A stretch of DNA of 64,000 nt, from positions 1 through 64,000 of the forward strand of contig NZ_JANXWG010000103.1 of the NCBI RefSeq assembly GCF_025351285.1, read 5' to 3'. Both the position numbers and the translations under genes were made by a program. The stretch's first letter is position 1; each line of letters opens with the position of its first letter. The DNA is from Novosphingobium sp. (GTDB taxonomy: Bacteria > Pseudomonadota > Alphaproteobacteria > Sphingomonadales > Sphingomonadaceae). The notes beneath the pieces were generated by a model. The model saw only the letters and a list, made by a program, of their open reading frames with translations. It was not told the origin of the DNA and did no database searches. This document shows, piece by piece, positions 8,265 to 17,962 of this stretch.

Positions 8265-9320
8265 TCAGCGGGATGCGCGGGTGCGACCGAGCTCGTGCGC
8301 ACCCCACACGGTGGAGATCACCAGCAGTGCGCCGGTCAACTGGTGCAACACCGCCAGCGGGATCGAGACGTTGCTCATAACCGTAGCGATCCCCAGCAGC
8401 ACCTGCACCCCGAACGCGCTGTGGATCGCGATCGAGGACGGCCGCGCGCCGATTGCCTTGAGCTTGCGTCCCATAACCAACAGCGCCGCGACGACCGCCC
8501 AAGCCCACCAGCGGTGGAGGAAATGGAGCAGGTAGGGATCATAGAACAATGCGTGCAGCGATCCCTGCGCCCAGTCGATCCCGGCCGGAAACAGGCTGCC
8601 CATCATCAGCGGCCAGTCGTTGGCGACATGGCCCGCACGCAAGCCCGCCACCATCGCGCCGAGCAGGAGCTGCATGAACAGCAGCGCGATCGCCAGCGCA
8701 CCGAAGCCCGTGACCCTTGCGGGTGCCTCACCGCGTGCTAGCCGGCGCATATCGAGCGCGGTCCACACCACGCCCGCCATCGTCGTCAGCGCCAGCAGCA
8801 AGTGCGTTGCCAGCCGCAAGTGGCTGACTTTCACGTCGTGCGATATGCCCGATTTGACCATCCACCAGCCGACTACGCCCTGCAACCCGCCCAGCGCCAG
8901 CAGCCCCACCAACCGCGGGCCGTAGCCTTTCGGAATGCTACCACGCACCGCGAACCACGCCAGCGGCAGCGCGAAGGCCGCGCCTATGCTGCGCGCCAGC
9001 AACCGGTGGACCCATTCCCAGAAGAAGATGAACTTGTACGTCGCCAGCGTCATCCCCGCCGGGCCGTTCACCTCGATGAACTGCGGCGTCTGGCGGTACT
9101 TGGCGAATTCGACCTGCCACGCCGCATCGCCCAGCGGCGGGAGAATGCCGCTGACCGGCTTCCATTCGGTGATCGAAACCCCCGATTCGGTCAGCCGCGT
9201 AATCCCGCCCACCACCACGATGCCCACGATCAGCGCCGCCACTGCGAACAGCCAGCGCGCGATCGCGAGCGGCTGCGACTGGCGGATTGACGGGGCGGTG
9301 GGGGATGCGAGGCTGGCCAT
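8265..9320 (-). CDS. ctaA: Heme A synthase (COX15/CtaA)
   Basis: RWLFAVAALIVGIVVVGGITRLTESGVSITEWKPVSGILPPL...EWVHRLLAR...GWWMVKSGI...RLATHLLLA...; multi-TM CtaA type 2. Confidence 0.95.
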   Translation of the reverse strand: MASLASPTAPSIRQSQPLAIARWLFAVAALIVGIVVVGGITRLTESGVSITEWKPVSGILPPLGDAAWQVEFAKYRQTPQFIEVNGPAGMTLATYKFIFFWEWVHRLLARSIGAAFALPLAWFAVRGSIPKGYGPRLVGLLALGGLQGVVGWWMVKSGISHDVKVSHLRLATHLLLALTTMAGVVWTALDMRRLARGEAPARVTGFGALAIALLFMQLLLGAMVAGLRAGHVANDWPLMMGSLFPAGIDWAQGSLHALFYDPYLLHFLHRWWAWAVVAALLVMGRKLKAIGARPSSIAIHSAFGVQVLLGIATVMSNVSIPLAVLHQLTGALLVISTVWGAHELGRTRASR

Positions 9321-9396
9321 GATGGCCTTTGCTCTGCGTCCGACGGGTCCGAATCGCAAGCTGGTTTGAGGGACATGACCGTCGGACCAGTTGCGC

Positions 9397-9415
9397 AATG
9401 TTATATTATCACATA
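9397..9415. promoter_or_regulatory. Zur-box-like palindrome
   Basis: AATGTTATATTATCACATA; one substitution from the palindrome ATGTTATATTATAACAT; 11 nt upstream of the MerC-like start codon. Confidence 0.6.
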
Positions 9416-9426
9416 TATCGACCTCC

Positions 9427-9810
9427 ATGAGCATCCCGCCCTCCACCGACCGTTCGCGACTCGACAAGGCAGGCGTGCTGCTGTCCGGGCTCTGCGCAGT
9501 TCACTGCATCGCGGGGCTGGTGCTGGTGAGCGTACTGGGCATCGGCAGCCTGGGCGCGGGCGAAGTACTGCTCAATCCGGCGATTCACCGCATCGGGCTG
9601 GTCATGGCCGTGGCAATCGGCGTGGTTACGCTGGGCTTTGCCGCGCATCGCCACCGCCGCACCGATTTGCTGATATTGGGCGGCACCGGGCTGGCGCTGA
9701 TGGCCGCCGGGCTGATCGCACCGCACGGCACCGCCGAAGCCGTGCTGACGATCGGCGGCGTGGGCCTGCTCGCCACCGCGCACATCCGCAATCTGCGGCG
9801 CGGCTGCTGA
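9427..9810 (+). CDS. MerC-domain membrane protein
   Basis: MSIPPSTDRSRLDKAGVLLSGLCAVHCIAGLVLVSVLG...; LCAVHC metal-binding-like motif in TM1, multi-TM, MerC-like. Confidence 0.8.
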   Translation: MSIPPSTDRSRLDKAGVLLSGLCAVHCIAGLVLVSVLGIGSLGAGEVLLNPAIHRIGLVMAVAIGVVTLGFAAHRHRRTDLLILGGTGLALMAAGLIAPHGTAEAVLTIGGVGLLATAHIRNLRRGC

Positions 9811-9849
9811 TTACTTGCGATCGGGGGCGGGTTCGGTAAGAGCCTGAAT

Positions 9850-10857
9850 ATGGCCACCAACCCCGCAGCAGCAACCCTGTCCCTTACCGTCAACGGCGAA
9901 CCACACCGCGCCGCCCCCGGCAGCGTCGCCGATCTGGTCCGCACGCTCGGGCTCGATCCGGCCAAAGTCGCGGTCGAACGCAACGGCGAAATCGCCCCGC
10001 GCTCGCAACTGGCCACGATCGCCATCGCCGAGGGCGACGTCCTTGAGATCGTCCACTTCGTCGGCGGAGGTGACCACCCGGTCGTTGATGACGACACCTG
10101 GGAAGTCGCCGGCCGCCGCTTCCGCTCGCGGCTGATCGTCGGCACCGGCAAGTACAAGGATTTCGCCCAGAACGCCGCCGCGGTCGCCGCCTCGGGCGCC
10201 GAGATCGTCACCGTCGCCGTACGCCGCGTCAATGTCACCGACCCCAAGGCGCCGATGCTGACCGACTTCATCGACCCCAAAAAGATCACCTACCTGCCCA
10301 ACACCGCCGGCTGCTTCGATGCCGACAGCGCCATCCGCACGCTGCGCCTGGCGCGCGAAGCCGGCGGCTGGGACCTCGTCAAACTCGAAGTCCTGGGCGA
10401 AGCGCGCACGCTCTACCCCGACATGCGCGAAACGCTGAAGGCCACCGAAGTGCTTGCCAAAGAAGGCTTCCTGCCGATGGTCTATTGCGCCGACGACCCC
10501 ATCGCCACGCGCCAGTTGGAAGATTGCGGCGCGGTCGCGGTCATGCCGCTGGGCGCGCCGATCGGCTCAGGCCTCGGCCTCCAGAACAAGGTGATGATCC
10601 GGCTGATCGTCGAAGGCGCGAAAGTGCCCGTGCTGGTCGACGCCGGCGTCGGCACCGCGTCGGACGCCGCCGTCGCAATGGAACTCGGCTGCCACGGCGT
10701 GCTGATGAACACCGCCATCGCCGAGGCCAAGGACCCGATCCGCATGGCGCGGGCGATGAAGTTGGCGGTGGAAGCCGGCCGCGAGGCGTATCGCTCGGGG
10801 CGGATGGCTACGCGGAAGTATGCCGATCCTAGCAGTCCGTTGGCGGGGTTGATTTAA
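9850..10857 (+). CDS. thiG: Fused sulfur carrier protein ThiS / thiazole synthase ThiG
   Basis: N-term [43 protein letters not shown]...[13 protein letters not shown] (ThiS), then [22 protein letters not shown]...[15 protein letters not shown]...[11 protein letters not shown]...[33 protein letters not shown] (ThiG). Confidence 0.95.
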   Translation: MATNPAAATLSLTVNGEPHRAAPGSVADLVRTLGLDPAKVAVERNGEIAPRSQLATIAIAEGDVLEIVHFVGGGDHPVVDDDTWEVAGRRFRSRLIVGTGKYKDFAQNAAAVAASGAEIVTVAVRRVNVTDPKAPMLTDFIDPKKITYLPNTAGCFDADSAIRTLRLAREAGGWDLVKLEVLGEARTLYPDMRETLKATEVLAKEGFLPMVYCADDPIATRQLEDCGAVAVMPLGAPIGSGLGLQNKVMIRLIVEGAKVPVLVDAGVGTASDAAVAMELGCHGVLMNTAIAEAKDPIRMARAMKLAVEAGREAYRSGRMATRKYADPSSPLAGLI

Positions 10858-10954
10858 AAAGGGAAACTCTGCATTGCTTGAGCAAATGGCATCATCTGAA
10901 TTGGATTGCACGGCTGCGATACTGCAAGGTACCAAGGCCTTGGGGATTGTGGTC

Positions 10955-12067
10955 ATGCGGTTCTACCTCCACATCGCGGTTGCATCGCTGATGATTGCTA
11001 TCTCGCACCCGGCTGCGGCGACTGCATGCGTGCCTGTTCGACAAACGGTCAGCCTGCCGCTCCCCGGCTTCGATAGTCCTGCCGAAATTGTGACACCGCC
11101 GGCTGGCATGGCGCGGCGTGGCGCTCTAGTGCTCTTTCCGGGGTCGGACGTCGCCGATCGGGATGGTGCGATCGAAGGCGTGGGGGGCAAGATCGTGTCA
11201 CGACCGATGTTGCAAATTGCCGGTCGGCTCGCGTGCGCGGGCTATGTATCCTTTCGCTACAACAAGCGGTTCGTGACGGGGCCGACGAGCGTGGATAGGG
11301 CCAAGTTCGATGCCTTGAACGGCGTGGATTTCGCCGCGGACGGGAAGACGGCGCTGAATTTCGTGCGGAGCCGAGCGGGCATAGGTAAGCTGCAACTTGG
11401 CCTTGTCGGGTGGAGCGAAGGAACAACGACCGCAATGGCGGTCGCGTCGAACGACAGCACGGTTCGTACTATCGTTTTGATTGCGCCGGTCGTCGATACT
11501 GCGGCCCATGTCGCGCAGGCCCAGTATGGCCGGATCGGCAGACCTTACTTGATGCGCTTTGCCACCGATGGCGCCCTGGACGCAGACGCCATAGCGCGTG
11601 CCGACGCAGGTCCCGGCGGAGACCTGGCCCATATCTTCGTCCGGATGTTTCGCGGTTTTCGGCCGGGAGAACGGGTCAATCCGCTGCTGGATCGCAACGG
11701 TGACGGGCGCATCGCGTTCGCGGAAGCAGATCCGGTCATCGCTTCGTGGTACGCCGACGGACCTGACAGCGGACTCGGAATGTCATCGTCGTCGCGCGCG
11801 CTTAGAGGGGTCTCGGATGCCTTCGCTGCGACAACTGCGCGCATCCTGATTCTGCAGGGTATGAATGATTCAATGATCGATCCCGCAGCGGCACGCGCGT
11901 TCGTTGCTCGATCTGATGTACGGCAACGCGTGACGATGATCTTATACCCTGAATTGGGTCACTCGCTGGGCCGGGCGGAATCAGCGCAGAATGATAGCCT
12001 GTTGCCGATGGAGAGCAAACCGCTCGATGACATGGCAAAGTGGCTACAAAAAGCCGATCGACGATAA
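10955..12067 (+). CDS. Exported alpha/beta hydrolase-like protein with EF-hand-like insertion
   Basis: Signal peptide; VGWSEGTT nucleophile-elbow-like motif, ILILQGMNDSMIDP, ELGHSLG; DRNGDGRIAFAEAD between them. Confidence 0.8.
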   Translation: MRFYLHIAVASLMIAISHPAAATACVPVRQTVSLPLPGFDSPAEIVTPPAGMARRGALVLFPGSDVADRDGAIEGVGGKIVSRPMLQIAGRLACAGYVSFRYNKRFVTGPTSVDRAKFDALNGVDFAADGKTALNFVRSRAGIGKLQLGLVGWSEGTTTAMAVASNDSTVRTIVLIAPVVDTAAHVAQAQYGRIGRPYLMRFATDGALDADAIARADAGPGGDLAHIFVRMFRGFRPGERVNPLLDRNGDGRIAFAEADPVIASWYADGPDSGLGMSSSSRALRGVSDAFAATTARILILQGMNDSMIDPAAARAFVARSDVRQRVTMILYPELGHSLGRAESAQNDSLLPMESKPLDDMAKWLQKADRR

Positions 12068-12188
12068 TTTCGATCGACCTCTTTCGCAACGACGCAAATA
12101 ATTCGGGCCTGCCCGTGAGGCCCTGAAATCATGTCGACAAGTCTTGGAGGTCTGCGGCCGCCCTCCCCCGGGTCACCCCTTCAAAACA

Positions 12189-14453
12189 TCAAACCGCTAC
12201 CCCGGCCGCCGCCAGCACCGCCAGCGTCAGCACGTCCGAAGCGTTCGAGGTCATCGCGGCGATCTGGACCGGCTTTTCCATGCCGATCAGCATCGGGCCG
12301 ATGGTGGCGTTGCCGGCCAGTTCGCGGAGCAGTTTGGCCGAGAGGTTGGCCGATTGCAGGCCGGGCATGACCAGCACGTTGGCGGGGGCGGAAAGTCGGC
12401 TGAACGGATAGTTGGCCATGACCAGCGGGTTGAGCGCGGCGTCGGGGGCCATTTCGCCTTCGTATTCGAAGCCCGGCGGGTTGGCGTCGAGGATCGCGAC
12501 GGCGTCACGGATGCTTTCGAGCCAGCGGCCCGAGGGGTTGCCGAAGGTGGAGTACGACAGGAACGCCACGCGCGGTTCGTGGCCCAGGCGCTTGGCCACT
12601 TCGGCGGTGCCGCGCGCAATGTGCGCGAGTTCGGACGCGGTAGGGCGTTCGTTGATCGTGGTATCGGCCAGGAATACGGTGTAGTTCTTGCCGATCATCA
12701 GGTGGATGCCGAAGGGCACCTGATCGGGCGCGGGATCGAGCACGCGGCGGATTTCGCGCATCGATTGCGCGAAGGGCCGGGTGAGGCCGGTGATCATGGC
12801 ATCGGCATGGCCGAGCTTGACCAGCGCCGAGGCGAAAACGTTGCGGTCCTGGTTGACCATGCGGCGCACGTCGCGTTCCATGAACCCGCGCCGCTTGAGC
12901 CGTTCGTACAGCATCGACACCATCGCGGGCACGTGCGGGCTGATCGCGGCGTTGTGGATTTCGTAGCTGTCTGGTTTTTCGATGCCCAGTTCGACCAGCT
13001 TGGCGCGCACCACCTGGTCGCGCCCGACAAGCAGCGGTTCGCCGTAACCGCCGCTGCGGAACTGGATGGCGGCGCGCAGCACGATTTCGTTTTCAGCTTC
13101 GGCGAAGACCACGCGCTTGGGGTTGAGCTTGGCTTGCGCATAGACGTGGGTAAGCACCGAAGTGGTGGGGTTGAGCCGGCTTTTCAGGCTGTGCCGATAG
13201 GCGTCGAAATCCGCGATCGGCTTTTGCGCCACGCCCGAATCCATCGCGCCCTTGGCCACGGCGGACGAGACGACTTCCATCAGCCGCGGATCGAACGGTG
13301 CGGGGATGATATAATCGTGCCCGAACTGCATCGACTTGCCGCCGTAGGCCGCGGCCACTTCCTCTGGCACTTGCTCGCGCGCGAGTTCGGCGATGGCGCG
13401 CGCGGCGGCGATCTTCATGTGATCGTTGATCGCGGTGGCGCGCACGTCGAGCGCGCCGCGGAAGATGAACGGGAAGCCGAGCACGTTGTTGACCTGGTTC
13501 GGATAGTCCGAACGCCCGGTGGCGACGATGCAATCGGGCCGCACGCGCTTGGCATCGGGCGGGGTGATTTCGGGATCGGGGTTGGCCATCGCGAAGATGA
13601 TCGGCTGCGGCGCCATCTTCTCGATCATTTCCGGCTTCAACGCATCCTTGGCCGACAAACCCAGGAAGATGTCGGCGCCGACGAGCGCTTCTTCGAGCGT
13701 GCGGCGATCGGTGTCGACCGCATGCGCGGACTTGAACTGGTCGATCCCGTCGCGCCCGCGATAGATCACGCCCTTGCGATCGCACATCAGCACGTTTTCG
13801 TGGCGCACGCCCATCGCCTTGATCAGCGCGGTGCAGGCGATTGCCGCCGCGCCAGCGCCGTTGACCACGACCTTGACCGTGCTGAATTCGCGGCCCGTCA
13901 GGAAGCAGGCGTTGAGCAGCCCGGCGGCCGAGATGATTGCGGTGCCGTGCTGGTCATCGTGCATGACCGGAATCTTGAGGCGTTCCTTCAGCGCCTGTTC
14001 GATGATGAAGCATTCGGGCGCCTTGATGTCTTCAAGGTTGATGCCGCCGAAGCTCGGCTCCATCAGCGCGACGGCTTCGATGAACTTGTCGGGATCTTCG
14101 GTGTCGAGTTCGATGTCGATCGAATCGACGTCGGCAAAGCGCTTGAACAGCACCGCCTTGCCTTCCATCACCGGCTTTGACGCGAGCGCGCCCAGATTGC
14201 CCAGCCCGAGGATCGCGGTGCCGTTGGTGATCACCGCGACGAGGTTGCCCTTGGCGGTGTATTCGTAGGCATCGGCGGGGTTCTTGGCGATTGCGAGCAC
14301 GGGCACGGCCACGCCGGGCGAATAAGCGAGCGACAAATCGCGCTGCGTCGCCATCGGCTTGCTGGCGATGATCTCGATCTTGCCCGGGCGTCCGGTGGAA
14401 TGGAAAAACAGCGCTTCACGTTCGGTAAAACGGACGTTGTCTTCATCGGCCAT
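12189..14453 (-). CDS. maeB: NADP-dependent malic enzyme with C-terminal phosphotransacetylase-like domain
   Basis: ALFFHSTGRPGKIEI...DLSLAYSPGVAVP...GNLGALASKPVMEGKAVLFKRFADVD...; C-terminal PTA_PTB-like half; 755 aa. Confidence 0.95.
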   Translation of the reverse strand: MADEDNVRFTEREALFFHSTGRPGKIEIIASKPMATQRDLSLAYSPGVAVPVLAIAKNPADAYEYTAKGNLVAVITNGTAILGLGNLGALASKPVMEGKAVLFKRFADVDSIDIELDTEDPDKFIEAVALMEPSFGGINLEDIKAPECFIIEQALKERLKIPVMHDDQHGTAIISAAGLLNACFLTGREFSTVKVVVNGAGAAAIACTALIKAMGVRHENVLMCDRKGVIYRGRDGIDQFKSAHAVDTDRRTLEEALVGADIFLGLSAKDALKPEMIEKMAPQPIIFAMANPDPEITPPDAKRVRPDCIVATGRSDYPNQVNNVLGFPFIFRGALDVRATAINDHMKIAAARAIAELAREQVPEEVAAAYGGKSMQFGHDYIIPAPFDPRLMEVVSSAVAKGAMDSGVAQKPIADFDAYRHSLKSRLNPTTSVLTHVYAQAKLNPKRVVFAEAENEIVLRAAIQFRSGGYGEPLLVGRDQVVRAKLVELGIEKPDSYEIHNAAISPHVPAMVSMLYERLKRRGFMERDVRRMVNQDRNVFASALVKLGHADAMITGLTRPFAQSMREIRRVLDPAPDQVPFGIHLMIGKNYTVFLADTTINERPTASELAHIARGTAEVAKRLGHEPRVAFLSYSTFGNPSGRWLESIRDAVAILDANPPGFEYEGEMAPDAALNPLVMANYPFSRLSAPANVLVMPGLQSANLSAKLLRELAGNATIGPMLIGMEKPVQIAAMTSNASDVLTLAVLAAAGVAV

Positions 14454-14562
14454 GCGCAGTCCCCCCGGGGTTCCCCCGATATGCAATGATGCGTCGCTCG
14501 AGTTTCATTCAACCTTTTTGCGACAGATTCGCTTCCCGCCACTGATCACTTAGCGCCAAAGC

Positions 14563-16185
14563 TCAAAAACCCAAGTGATTTACAGCGAAAAGCGTGCTTT
14601 CCCCGTCTCTCCAGACAAGCCGCAAACGGCGATCCGGCCGGCTCGGCGGACCTGTCTCGATAAACCAGAGATAGTCCACCTTCTCGATCGGCGCGTTGCG
14701 TATGACTGAGTCGACGTTGTGCACACCAGGCGTCGCCAGGCACTTCGGCGAAGTCAGAAATTGAGACGGATCGGACGTATAATAGCGTCCGGGCCTGAGC
14801 CGGGTCTGGACCATGTCCAGGCCTGGAACTGCCCAGATATCGTTGACCCAGGCGCCACGCAACGGAACTACCAGGCTGGAAATGTGGTAGAGGCGAGACA
14901 GGCGCCAGCCGCTCCGCCAACAATCCCAGTTGACGAAAGCCAGCACCCGGCTGCCGGGCGCAATGTGCGTTGTTGCGGCAAGGTTGCGATCGAACGTCTG
15001 GGCATAGACCGGGAAGCTGGCGGTGGTGACGGCCAACCTGGTCAGGAACAAGGCTCCACCGACGATGCCGACGATCCGGGCCGCTCGAATCCGTGGGCCC
15101 GACCAATCCTGCAGGCCGAGCAATAGCATGATGCCCACCGGCAGCAGGCGCGAATCGATCATGTAGGAATGGCCGATACTGAACGGCCCCAACAGGAAGA
15201 TTGCCAGCACGGACAAGCCGGGCAGACTGCCCCGAAACGTCCATTTTGCGCCCAACAGGCTTGCGGCAAAAACAAGCACGATCGACATGAGCGCAGTCGT
15301 CAGGTCGAGTATCATGGATTGATCGCGCAGAACCAGCAATGGCGCATCGGCCTTCGAGCGCCACCACCACCCGATGCCCTCACCCGGGCCCGTGGCGGTC
15401 AATCGCCAAACCGCCACGGTGATCAGAGAAGCAAGCAGCGGCCAGCAGCGCCGTATCCATTCGGCTCCGATCCGAACGCAAAGTGCACGCTTGCCAACGC
15501 CCTGCCGAAACTGCGGCAAGCGCCGGTCGATTTCCTGCCCGAGCACGAAGGCACCGAACAAGACCGGCAGCAGAATTCCTCCGATAGCGTGGCAGATCAA
15601 CAGCGTTGGCTGGGCGGCAACCAGAAACACCGCCTGCCAACGCGGCCGGTTCTGCAAACCGATTGCGACCGCGCAGGCACATAGCGCCAGGCCTTCTGCG
15701 ATGATGAAGTTCAAAAAGCCCCACAGGACCGGATAGCTATAGACGAAGATCATCGCCCAGCCGACGCCGTAACCACCACGCGGATTGACGGCGCGGATCA
15801 TGGCAAGACAGCCTACGGCAAGCAGGAAGACACCGCATACCGCGCAGATCCAGCCGGCGCGGATCGGCCCGAACAGGGGGACCAGCGCTTTCAACAACAG
15901 CACGCCGCCAAGATTGAACGAGAAAGCCCAACGCCATTCGAAATAGTGCTTGATCGAACTGGTAGGCGCCGCGTTTTCGATCGAAGCGGCCGCAATATGG
16001 CCTGGCAGATCGATCAATGGCGGCAGGGCCACGAGTGCGAACGGCAAACAGGTCAGGATCGCAAACAGGGCAATGACCGGAGCCTTCAGCCACGGCAGGT
16101 GCGAAGCTGGCCCGGCTGTGAGTGGGGCCGATCGGGTCAAGGAGAAAGCCGATGAAGCGCGATGATCCGAATGCGATACAGCCAT
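14563..16185 (-). CDS. Uncharacterised polytopic membrane protein (paralogue 1)
   Basis: About 540 aa, many TM helices, LPPLIDLPGH near N-term, [16 protein letters not shown]-term [31 protein letters not shown]. Confidence 0.85.
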   Translation of the reverse strand: MAVSHSDHRASSAFSLTRSAPLTAGPASHLPWLKAPVIALFAILTCLPFALVALPPLIDLPGHIAAASIENAAPTSSIKHYFEWRWAFSFNLGGVLLLKALVPLFGPIRAGWICAVCGVFLLAVGCLAMIRAVNPRGGYGVGWAMIFVYSYPVLWGFLNFIIAEGLALCACAVAIGLQNRPRWQAVFLVAAQPTLLICHAIGGILLPVLFGAFVLGQEIDRRLPQFRQGVGKRALCVRIGAEWIRRCWPLLASLITVAVWRLTATGPGEGIGWWWRSKADAPLLVLRDQSMILDLTTALMSIVLVFAASLLGAKWTFRGSLPGLSVLAIFLLGPFSIGHSYMIDSRLLPVGIMLLLGLQDWSGPRIRAARIVGIVGGALFLTRLAVTTASFPVYAQTFDRNLAATTHIAPGSRVLAFVNWDCWRSGWRLSRLYHISSLVVPLRGAWVNDIWAVPGLDMVQTRLRPGRYYTSDPSQFLTSPKCLATPGVHNVDSVIRNAPIEKVDYLWFIETGPPSRPDRRLRLVWRDGESTLFAVNHLGF

Positions 16186-16232
16186 ACCAAGACTTCTCCG
16201 AAGTTCACCGGATCATCGCGGCGTATCATTTT

Positions 16233-17867
16233 CTAAAGCTGACTTAGCGTCCACGCCGAAAAACCCAAGGGTTTTACCGCAAAAAGCACGCTGCGGCCTT
16301 CCTGCCAGACGATGCGCAAGCGCGGATCGGGGCGCTTGGGCAGCCCGGTGTCGATCAGCCACACGTAATCGACCAGATCGATCGGCGCGCGCTTCAAGGC
16401 GGTGTCGACGCTGCGCAGCCGGCCACCCTGGCAGCCGGGCGACCACACGAATTCGGATGGATCGGCGGTGAAATAGCGCGCCGGCCGGAACTTCGGCTGG
16501 AGCATGTCGAGCCCTGGCACCGCCCAGTTGTCGTTGACCCAGGCCTCGCGATAGACGCTGGCGAGGCTGGCAAGGTGATCGCGGCGGGTATTGCGCCAGC
16601 GTTCTTCGACGCAACTGTGTTCCACGAAGGCAAGTATGCGGCTGCCTTGCGCCACCCTGCCGAGCGCGCCGAGCTGGCGTTTGTAGTCTTCGGCATAATC
16701 GGCGAAGCTTGCGCCGATCACCACCAGCCGCAGCCCCAGCAGCACCGCGCCCGAAACGGCCACGAACCGCGCTCGATCGGGCGGCGCGAAGCTCCAGTCC
16801 TGCAAGCCCAGCAGAAGCATCGCCGCCACCGGCAGCAGCCGCATGTCGACAAAGGCGCTGCCGTTGATATCGCTGGGGATCACCACGAACAGTACGAACA
16901 CGCTAAGCCCCGGCAGCAGTTGGACCCAGGTCCAGCGCGCGCCCATCGCCCGGGCCAGCACGATCATGATCACCGCCATCAGCGTGGTCGCCACGTCGAG
17001 CATCAGCGACTGATCGCGCAAGGTCAGCACGAACGACCAGGCCTTCTGGTCCCACCGCCACTTGTTGAGCCCGCTGTGGCCGGGCGCGAGCACCTTCCAC
17101 ACGATGATCGTCATGACCGATACCACCAGCGGCCATACCAGCGCCACGAAGGTGCGCAGCGGCGGGGCCAGCCGCGGATCGAGGATGCGCCAGCGCTTGG
17201 GTCGGTGCCAGTCGCGGCGCATTTCGGTGATCGCGGGTTCGTGATCGTCGAGCACGCGGCCGAGCGCATAGGCACCGATCAGCAGCGGCAGCAGCACTCC
17301 GCCGATGGCGTGGCTGATCAGCGCGATCGGCTGGAGCACAACCAGCATCGCCACGCGCAGGCGCGGTCGGTGCTCGAGCCGGATCGAGGCGGCAAACGCG
17401 CACAGCGACAGCCCGGTGGCGAGGATGTAGTTCAGGAACCCCGTGAGCAGCGGAAAGCTGAAGACGAACAGCAGCGCCCACGCCACGCCATACCCACCGC
17501 GCGGATTGAGCGCCCGCACCGTGGCCAGCAAACCTGCGCCGAACAGCGCCACCGCCAGCACGGTGCTGACCCAGCCCGCCACGATGATGCCGAAGTGCTC
17601 ACCAATCAGCTTCATCAGCACTTCGCCGCCCAGGTTGAGCGCGAACATCCAGCGCCAACTGAAATAGCGCGCAAGCGGGCTTTCGGGGCCGGCCAGCTCG
17701 ATCGCAGAGGCGCCCATGTGGCCGGGCAGATCGACCAGCGGCGGGATCGTGACGAGCGCGAACGGCAGGCACAGCACCAGTACCCACAGCACGATCGCCG
17801 GTGCACTCAGCCATGGCAGCGAGCGGCGATACCACCGCGCGGGCCAAAGGTGATCGCGCTGCGGCAT
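16233..17867 (-). CDS. Uncharacterised polytopic membrane protein (paralogue 2)
   Basis: About 544 aa; [56 protein letters not shown]; colinear with the upstream paralogue. Confidence 0.87.
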   Translation of the reverse strand: MPQRDHLWPARWYRRSLPWLSAPAIVLWVLVLCLPFALVTIPPLVDLPGHMGASAIELAGPESPLARYFSWRWMFALNLGGEVLMKLIGEHFGIIVAGWVSTVLAVALFGAGLLATVRALNPRGGYGVAWALLFVFSFPLLTGFLNYILATGLSLCAFAASIRLEHRPRLRVAMLVVLQPIALISHAIGGVLLPLLIGAYALGRVLDDHEPAITEMRRDWHRPKRWRILDPRLAPPLRTFVALVWPLVVSVMTIIVWKVLAPGHSGLNKWRWDQKAWSFVLTLRDQSLMLDVATTLMAVIMIVLARAMGARWTWVQLLPGLSVFVLFVVIPSDINGSAFVDMRLLPVAAMLLLGLQDWSFAPPDRARFVAVSGAVLLGLRLVVIGASFADYAEDYKRQLGALGRVAQGSRILAFVEHSCVEERWRNTRRDHLASLASVYREAWVNDNWAVPGLDMLQPKFRPARYFTADPSEFVWSPGCQGGRLRSVDTALKRAPIDLVDYVWLIDTGLPKRPDPRLRIVWQEGRSVLFAVKPLGFSAWTLSQL

Positions 17868-17962
17868 GGGGTTGCGGGACCTGTCGATATCGGACGCCGA
17901 ATGGGTGGATAGAAGAAGGGGGGGATTTGAGAAACACGGGCGTTTGGTCTAGCCCCGAGCTG

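Noticed and set aside
9811-9850. TPP riboswitch upstream of thiS-thiG
   Set aside because: Looked for the THI-box (CTGAGA ... conserved 3' half) and did not find it in the 40-nt gap or the end of the MerC gene.
12144-14180. 678-aa plus-strand ORF
   Set aside because: Antisense shadow of the malic enzyme gene; no recognisable domain, His/Asp/Arg-rich shadow composition.
16575-17912. 445-aa plus-strand ORF
   Set aside because: Antisense to polytopic paralogue 2; composition (Gln/His/Arg-rich) is typical of a reverse-strand shadow of a membrane protein gene.
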